DNA from: Sphingomonas sp.
Lineage (GTDB): Bacteria > Pseudomonadota > Alphaproteobacteria > Sphingomonadales > Sphingomonadaceae
Direction: 5' to 3'
Length of the DNA stretch: 15,492 bases
NCBI GenBank assembly: GCA_030146605.1
Contig: JASLBO010000160.1
Span: 1 to 15,492 of the forward strand
Each line of letters begins with the position of its first letter. The stretch's first letter is position 1. The notes below the pieces were generated by a model that was not told the DNA's origin, did no database searches, and worked only from the letters and a program-made list of their open reading frames with translations. The position numbers were made by a program, and so were the translations under genes. This document shows positions 15,320 through 15,492 of this stretch, one piece after another.

Positions 15320-15492
15320 AGTCGAGCTGCGCCCAGCCGCGCGCATCGGCAAGCTTCCTGAGCGGTCCGTGCGCGTTGACGGCGAAAGGTTCGTCTGCCC
15401 ATTCGAGCAGCGGCGCGTCCGAAACGTGATCCGAATAGGCGCGGATATGCACATTCCGCCGCGAGACTCCCTCGCGCTTCATCCAGCTTTCG
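15312..15492 (-). CDS. HAD-IB family phosphatase, C-terminal 60 residues only
   Basis: Only the 3' end of this gene is present; the start lies beyond the right edge. The 60 visible residues contain the last HAD motif, AYSDHVSDAPLLEWADEP, in which the aspartates bind the metal, followed by FAVNAHGPLRKLADARGW, the conserved end of HAD-IB phosphatases of the SerB-like group. Such enzymes hydrolyse small phosphomonoesters; the substrate here cannot be inferred from the tail. The stop is TAA at 15312-15314. The general stress gene follows 44 bases downstream on the same strand, so readthrough is possible. Confidence 0.88.
   Translation of the reverse strand, partial: ESWMKREGVSRRNVHIRAYSDHVSDAPLLEWADEPFAVNAHGPLRKLADARGWAQLDWR

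Overview
The window is GC-rich, densely coded chromosomal DNA from an alphaproteobacterium, most likely a sphingomonad. The main clues are a SciP/DUF1153 cell-cycle regulator (an alphaproteobacterial family), a PE-Ligase-Pol ordered LigD next to ku, a CVKCN-type MnmA, and paired GlsB/YeaQ-type stress membrane proteins. I see no insertion sequence, prophage, CRISPR array, rRNA or tRNA. The placement rests on gene families and style, not on a database search.

Layout. (1) Positions 1-2917, minus strand: a two-gene non-homologous end-joining operon, ku then ligD, with ligD running off the left edge. (2) Positions 3011-5299, plus strand: pdxH, a cation diffusion facilitator and a PhzF-family protein, tightly packed as one likely operon that diverges from ku. 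(3) Positions 5323-6441, minus strand: mnmA, convergent with the previous operon across a short palindrome. (4) Positions 6442-6914: a long gene-poor stretch, then sciP (plus strand). (5) Positions 7399-8782: a small envelope/stress group of two GlsB/YeaQ-type membrane proteins flanking a secreted SIMPL-domain protein, with a strong bidirectional terminator at the convergent point. (6) Positions 9028-14680, plus strand: an RND efflux adaptor and inner-membrane pump, then a DUF445 membrane protein. (7) Positions 14797-15492, minus strand: a flavin-binding-type general stress protein downstream of the 3' end of a HAD-IB phosphatase that runs off the right edge.

How the genes relate. Ku and LigD form a complete two-protein end-joining system. 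PdxH supplies pyridoxal phosphate, MnmA thiolates the tRNA wobble uridine, and SciP would tune CtrA-dependent cell-cycle genes. The RND adaptor and pump form two thirds of a tripartite exporter; no outer-membrane channel or regulator is in the window. A loose theme is the general stress response: ku, the first GlsB-type gene and the general stress protein each have an upstream element resembling, imperfectly, the alphaproteobacterial EcfG promoter.

I found no convincing undescribed system. The items most worth a second look are a perfect 19-bp inverted repeat just before the pdxH ribosome binding site, the EcfG-like elements, a five-codon open frame bridging pdxH and the metal transporter, and the unexplained 473-bp region before sciP.
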